Source: Mesobacillus subterraneus (GTDB lineage Bacteria; Bacillota; Bacilli; Bacillales; Cytobacillaceae). From it: DNA of 64,000 nucleotides. Both the position numbers and the translations under genes were made by a program. Under the pieces are notes generated by a model. That model worked only from the letters and a program-made list of their open reading frames with translations, did no database searches and was not told the origin of the DNA. Location of the stretch: NCBI RefSeq assembly GCF_020524355.2, contig NZ_CP129019.1, forward strand, positions 992,001 through 1,056,000, in the 5' to 3' direction. Each line of letters opens with the position of its first letter. Within the stretch, counting starts at the first letter, position 1. This document shows positions 61,061 to 64,000 of the stretch, one piece after another.

Positions 61061-61070
61061 TGACGGACAC
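61029..61070 (-). terminator. Terminator of yqfT
   Basis: On the minus strand, an 11-bp perfect stem (GTGTCCGTCAT arm, 61060-61070 with 61042-61052) and 7-base loop are followed by TTTTTTCTTTTTCCC. It begins 6 bp after the yqfT stop and is the template for the repeated units of the array. Confidence 0.9.
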
Positions 61071-61075
61071 ACCTT

Positions 61076-61330
61076 TTATTTAGTGAAATTAACAAATAAC
61101 TTATTAACTTCTTTTGCTGTTTCAGGGCTGGTGATTCTGGCGATTTGTTTGACCAATGCCGCTCTCTCTGAATCAATAAAGATGTTCACTTTTTTACCGC
61201 GTAAGTATCCGGCGATTTTTTCTGCCTGCCCCTTTGTTATGGAAATGTTAAATTGAGAAGCGTATTTCAGCAGTTCATCTGCCGTGATGTTCCCTATTTT
61301 ATGGTTAATGATGTTTTCGAAAATAGCCAA
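61076..61330 (-). CDS. yqfT: YqfT, DUF2624 family protein
   Basis: An 84-residue, mostly helical protein, MAIFENIINHKIGNITADEL at the start. The rest, including ITKGQAEKIAGYLRGKKVNI and the basic helical C-terminus, resembles the DUF2624 family. Size and location between nfo and the zinc transporter genes match B. subtilis yqfT. Function unknown. Confidence 0.85.
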   Translation of the reverse strand: MAIFENIINHKIGNITADELLKYASQFNISITKGQAEKIAGYLRGKKVNIFIDSERAALVKQIARITSPETAKEVNKLFVNFTK

Positions 61331-61408
61331 AGATCATCACTCCTTCATAGTAGGGTATGTGCCCAGTTCTGGATTTGTGACAATTTTATTGGATTATGAG
61401 TTCTTTTA

Positions 61409-61437
61409 TTTACATTATCGTCAGTAAGAGATATACT
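61409..61437 (+). promoter_or_regulatory. Promoter of znuC-znuB-zur
   Basis: TTTACA at 61409-61414, a 17-bp spacer and TATACT at 61432-61437. The predicted transcription start falls at about 61444, next to the Zur box. Confidence 0.8.
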
Positions 61438-61446
61438 ACTAAAAGT

Positions 61447-61467
61447 AAATCGGAATGATTCTTATTT
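61447..61467 (+). promoter_or_regulatory. Probable Zur box
   Basis: An imperfect palindrome AAATCGGAAT-G-ATTCTTATTT; 8 of 10 positions pair. It resembles the Bacillus Zur box (AAATCGTAATNATTACGATTT). Placement over the transcription start suits zinc-dependent repression by the Zur protein encoded third in the operon. Confidence 0.75.
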
Positions 61468-61481
61468 TGCAGGTGATAAAA

Positions 61482-62276
61482 ATGGACACGAATGATTACA
61501 TCGTCCAGGTACAGGATCTTTATTATCGATATGATAAAGAAAATGTTCTTGAAAATATAAATCTGTCTATCCGTAAAGGCAGTTTTTTAGCAATTGTGGG
61601 TCCGAACGGTTCTGGAAAGTCCACATTGCTTAAGCTAATGCTCGGACTGATTAAGCCGCAGCAAGGTTCAATCAGCCTTTTCGGACAAGATATCGGCAAG
61701 TTTAAGGAACAGCAAAAAATTGGATTTGTATCGCAAAAGGCAAATTCTTTCAACACCGGCTTCCCCGCTACCGTTTTTGAAGTAGTCGCAAGCGGGCTGA
61801 CGAAAAAGCTTGGCCTTTTCAACTTCTTGAAGAAGAATGACCATTCAAAAATAAAGGAAGCGATCGACTCTGTCGGAATGGGGAAATTCCTCGACAGGAA
61901 TATTGGGGAACTATCAGGAGGCCAGCAGCAAAGGGTATTTATTGCGAGGGCACTTGTCAGTGAGCCTGAATTGCTGATTTTGGATGAACCAACGGTAGGT
62001 GTGGACGTTCAAAACGTCAATTCTTTTTATGGGATGCTTGAATTACTCAATAAAGAGAAAGGGATCACTCTTCTATTGGTTACTCATGATATAGGGACGA
62101 TTTCAGAAAAAGTCACAAATGTGGCCTGCTTGAACAAAAACATGCATTTCCATGGAAGTGCTGAGGAATTCGAACAATTGAAGATAAATGATGTTTCGGA
62201 GATTTATGGTCATGATGTCCATGTATTGACACACGACCATCATCATCATCATGGAGGGGGGCACCTTCATGATTAG
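61482..62276 (+). CDS. znuC: Zinc ABC transporter ATP-binding protein ZnuC/AdcC
   Basis: A 264-residue ABC ATPase. Walker A GPNGSGKST, Q-loop GFVSQK, signature LSGGQQQR, Walker B LLILDEP, H-loop THD. The last 20 residues are histidine-rich (HDVHVLTHDHHHHHGGGHLH), probably zinc-binding. ATG 61482 follows AGGTGATAAAA. It overlaps znuB by 8 bp. A substrate-binding protein gene is not in the window. Zinc rather than manganese is inferred from the zur partner and the operator. Confidence 0.9.
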   Translation: MDTNDYIVQVQDLYYRYDKENVLENINLSIRKGSFLAIVGPNGSGKSTLLKLMLGLIKPQQGSISLFGQDIGKFKEQQKIGFVSQKANSFNTGFPATVFEVVASGLTKKLGLFNFLKKNDHSKIKEAIDSVGMGKFLDRNIGELSGGQQQRVFIARALVSEPELLILDEPTVGVDVQNVNSFYGMLELLNKEKGITLLLVTHDIGTISEKVTNVACLNKNMHFHGSAEEFEQLKINDVSEIYGHDVHVLTHDHHHHHGGGHLHD

Positions 62277-63111
62277 CGGACTGTTGCAATATGAGTTTTT
62301 GCAGAATGCTTTTTTGACCGGAATGATCATCGGGGTGATTGCTCCGCTTCTAGGCGTGTTTATCGTAGTCAGAAGGCTTTCGCTTATAGCTGATGCACTC
62401 AGCCATGTCACATTAGCGGGAATTGCCGCAAGCCTGCTTCTTGAGAAAAAATTCATGATGTTCAGTGGTGTGAATCCACTTTACATGGGAATGGCTTTCT
62501 CAGTTGGCGGCTCATTGTTCATCGAAAAACTGCGTTCTGTTTATAAACATTACCAGGAGTTGGCGATACCGATTATCCTGTCTGGCGGAATCGGGCTTGG
62601 GGTAATATTTATTTCGCTCGCGGATGGTTTCAATACAGATTTGTTCAGTTATTTATTTGGCAGCGTGAGTGCTGTGAGCAGGGCTGACCTATGGACAATC
62701 CTGATTATCAGCATACTGGTTATCGCTCTTGTTGTATTATTATATAAAGAACTTTTCCTTTTATCATTTGATGAAGAGTATGCAAGAGCAACTGGTATTG
62801 CCGCAAAGATTCTTCACTTTATTTTTATTGTTATGGTGGCACTGGTGATAGCCGCATCAATGAGGATCGTTGGCATCCTGTTGGTCTCATCCCTGATGAC
62901 CCTGCCAGTTGCCGCAAGCATTCGGTTTGCGAAAGGTTTCAAACAAACCATCTTCTTTTCCATCCTGTTCGGTGAGATATCTGTTTTGGGCGGTTTGTTC
63001 CTGTCCTATTACCTTGACCTTGCTCCTGGCGGAACGATTGTGATGATTGCAGTCCTTATCCTTGTGCTATCCATTTGGCTAAAAAAACGAGCGGCTACGA
63101 GATCCATCTAA
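62269..63111 (+). CDS. znuB: Zinc ABC transporter permease ZnuB/AdcB
   Basis: A 280-residue integral membrane permease of the ABC-3 family with about eight hydrophobic segments. GVFIVVRRLSLIADALSHV is the family signature near the N-terminus and LLVSSLMTLPVAASIRFA lies near the C-terminal third. ATG 62269 is preceded by GGAGGGGGG within the end of znuC; earlier in-frame ATG 62251 lies upstream of that site. It forms the membrane channel for ZnuC. Confidence 0.92.
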   Translation: MISGLLQYEFLQNAFLTGMIIGVIAPLLGVFIVVRRLSLIADALSHVTLAGIAASLLLEKKFMMFSGVNPLYMGMAFSVGGSLFIEKLRSVYKHYQELAIPIILSGGIGLGVIFISLADGFNTDLFSYLFGSVSAVSRADLWTILIISILVIALVVLLYKELFLLSFDEEYARATGIAAKILHFIFIVMVALVIAASMRIVGILLVSSLMTLPVAASIRFAKGFKQTIFFSILFGEISVLGGLFLSYYLDLAPGGTIVMIAVLILVLSIWLKKRAATRSI

Positions 63112-63123
63112 TGGGGTGATATC

Positions 63124-63537
63124 ATGAATGTGAACGAAGCAATGGACCTGTTGAAAGAACAGGGTTATAAGCATACTGGGAAAAGGGAAGATATGCTCCA
63201 GTTGTTTTCCGATAATGACAAATATCTGACTGCTCGCGATGTCCTTGAACAAATGAAGGGAAATTATCCTGGCTTGAGCTTCGATACCATCTACCGGAAT
63301 TTGAGCGTGTTTGCTGATCTAGGTATTTTGGAAATGACAGAGTTGTCAGGTGAAAAGCATTTTCGATTCACCTGCTCACACAAAGAGCATCATCATCACT
63401 TCATTTGCCTTGACTGTGGAAAAACGAAGGAGATTGAGACCTGTCCAATGAGGAATATCGAAGCAAGCTTCAAAGGCTATGACATTTCCGGGCATAAATT
63501 TGAAATATACGGTCGCTGCCCTGACTGTGTTCAATAG
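63124..63537 (+). CDS. zur: Zinc uptake regulator Zur (Fur family)
   Basis: A 137-residue Fur-family repressor. The winged helix has YKHTGKREDMLQLFSDNDKY and GLSFDTIYRNLSVFADLGIL. Metal sites: HKEHHHHFICLDCGKTKEIE, and a structural CxxC pair completed by CPDC at the C-terminus. It is third in the znuCB operon and so under its own control through the operator at 61447-61467. GGGGTG precedes ATG 63124. Confidence 0.92.
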   Translation: MNVNEAMDLLKEQGYKHTGKREDMLQLFSDNDKYLTARDVLEQMKGNYPGLSFDTIYRNLSVFADLGILEMTELSGEKHFRFTCSHKEHHHHFICLDCGKTKEIETCPMRNIEASFKGYDISGHKFEIYGRCPDCVQ

Positions 63538-63567
63538 ACAAAATATATAAAATATTGACTGAAACGG

Positions 63568-63595
63568 AAAAACGGCCATGCTAATGGCCGTTTTT
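63568..63595. terminator. Bidirectional terminator between zur and yqfW
   Basis: A 12-bp perfect stem AAAAACGGCCAT/ATGGCCGTTTTT with loop GCTA between convergent genes. Confidence 0.9.
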
Positions 63596-64000
63596 AACTA
63601 TTTTCAAACCAGTTTTTTACCCATTCATTTGCTTCCTGCCAGTCATTCACCCGGATCACTCCATCAGGAATCGGTTCCTGGTTATAAGGAGTGTTGAAAA
63701 GGATCACCGGGATACTAAGTTCCTCGTGCAGGCTGACAGCATTGTCGTGTTTATCCTCGAAAAAGATATCCACTTCATACTTGCGGGCTGCCTCGATTTT
63801 ATCATGTGAGCCAATCAGATGGATGTCATGATACCTCAGTTCATTGGCAGAAAACCATTCTTTAGTCAGATTTAATAAATGTGTTCCCCTTGCGCTAATG
63901 AAATATAATTCGTGCTGTGTCTCCCAGCTCTTTAAAATATCCTTTGCTCCTTCTGCTAACGGGGAGTTGGAATAAATCACGGGTTCCATCTTTTTGAACC
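63594..64000 (-). CDS. yqfW: HAD-family nucleotidase YqfW, C-terminal part (5' end outside window)
   Basis: The last 135 or so residues of a HAD-superfamily 5'-nucleotidase-like protein. Motif II is in LYFISARGT, a lysine candidate in GSHDKIEAARKYEVD, and the acidic motif in IFFEDKHDNAVSL. The frame stays open to the window edge, so the N-terminal DxDG-type motif is not seen. The ATG at 63989 is internal. Position after zur matches B. subtilis yqfW. Confidence 0.85.
   Translation of the reverse strand, partial: FKKMEPVIYSNSPLAEGAKDILKSWETQHELYFISARGTHLLNLTKEWFSANELRYHDIHLIGSHDKIEAARKYEVDIFFEDKHDNAVSLHEELSIPVILFNTPYNQEPIPDGVIRVNDWQEANEWVKNWFENS

Noticed and set aside
60672-61070. 132-residue frame on the minus strand over the 60.7-kb array
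   Set aside because: It encodes an imperfect repetition of the unit, as expected when a repeat lacks stops, and contains the yqfT terminator; no sign of selection on the protein.

Overview
The window is a chromosomal segment of a low-GC, endospore-forming member of the Bacillaceae. The order yqeH-aroE-yhbY-nadD-yqeK-rsfS-yqeM-comER-comE-holA-rpsT-gpr-spoIIP-lepA-hemW-hrcA-grpE-dnaK-dnaJ-prmA-rsmE-mtaB-rpsU-yqeY-nfeD-floA-yqfC-yqfD-phoH-pgpH-ybeY-dgkA-era-recO-glyQS-ccpN-ppsR-yqxD-dnaG-sigA-cccA-trmK-yqfO-ispH-yqfQ-cshB-nfo-yqfT-znuCB-zur-yqfW follows the yqe/yqf region of Bacillus subtilis almost gene for gene. Sporulation genes (gpr, spoIIP, yqfC, yqfD) and competence genes (comER, comEA/EB/EC) confirm the group. 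I do not assign a genus.

Layout. Bases 1-3.8 kb hold a ribosome-assembly, NAD and shikimate operon. From 3.8 to 8.3 kb lie comER and the comE DNA-uptake operon, then yqzM, holA and rpsT. From 10.4 to 13.2 kb are the spore genes gpr, spoIIP and yqxA. From 13.2 to 15.0 kb is an accessory insertion: a 52-bp-period repeat array and a NERD-domain gene. From 15.1 to 26.5 kb are lepA, hemW, the CIRCE-controlled hrcA-grpE-dnaK-dnaJ heat-shock operon, prmA, rsmE and mtaB. A 21-bp-period array and yqeW follow, then rpsU-yqeY, a sigma-W-type nfeD-floA operon and the yqfC-yqfD-phoH-pgpH-ybeY-dgkA-era-recO cluster. That cluster is interrupted by a 156-bp tandem repeat. A T-box leader precedes glyQS. Then come ccpN-ppsR, yqxD-dnaG-sigA, an acyl-CoA dehydrogenase with a consensus cre site, cccA, an IS1182-like element, trmK-yqfO, ispH, yqfQ, cshB, nfo, a second 52-bp-period array, yqfT and the Zur-type znuC-znuB-zur operon.

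Three features stand out. First, three unrelated short-period arrays (52, 21 and 52 bp, all near whole numbers of DNA helical turns) each fill a convergent intergenic junction beside the 3' end of a minus-strand gene. In two of them the unit is visibly a copy of that gene's own terminator hairpin. Second, single extra bases break comEA, era, ccpN, ppsR, dnaG (twice), sigA, probably yqxD, and the IS transposase (three times). All are in the +1 direction and ten of eleven lie between 39.4 and 53.5 kb. Since sigA, dnaG and era are essential, this is best read as local sequence error, and I annotate the genes across the breaks. Third, the IS1182-like element is flanked by identical 26-bp direct repeats, each a complete copy of the hairpin that was the cccA terminator.

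Functionally the window is mostly housekeeping: ribosome assembly and tRNA modification, replication initiation and the main sigma factor, protein folding, DNA uptake, spore germination and engulfment, zinc homeostasis, and metabolic regulation through CcpN, PpsR and probably CcpA.
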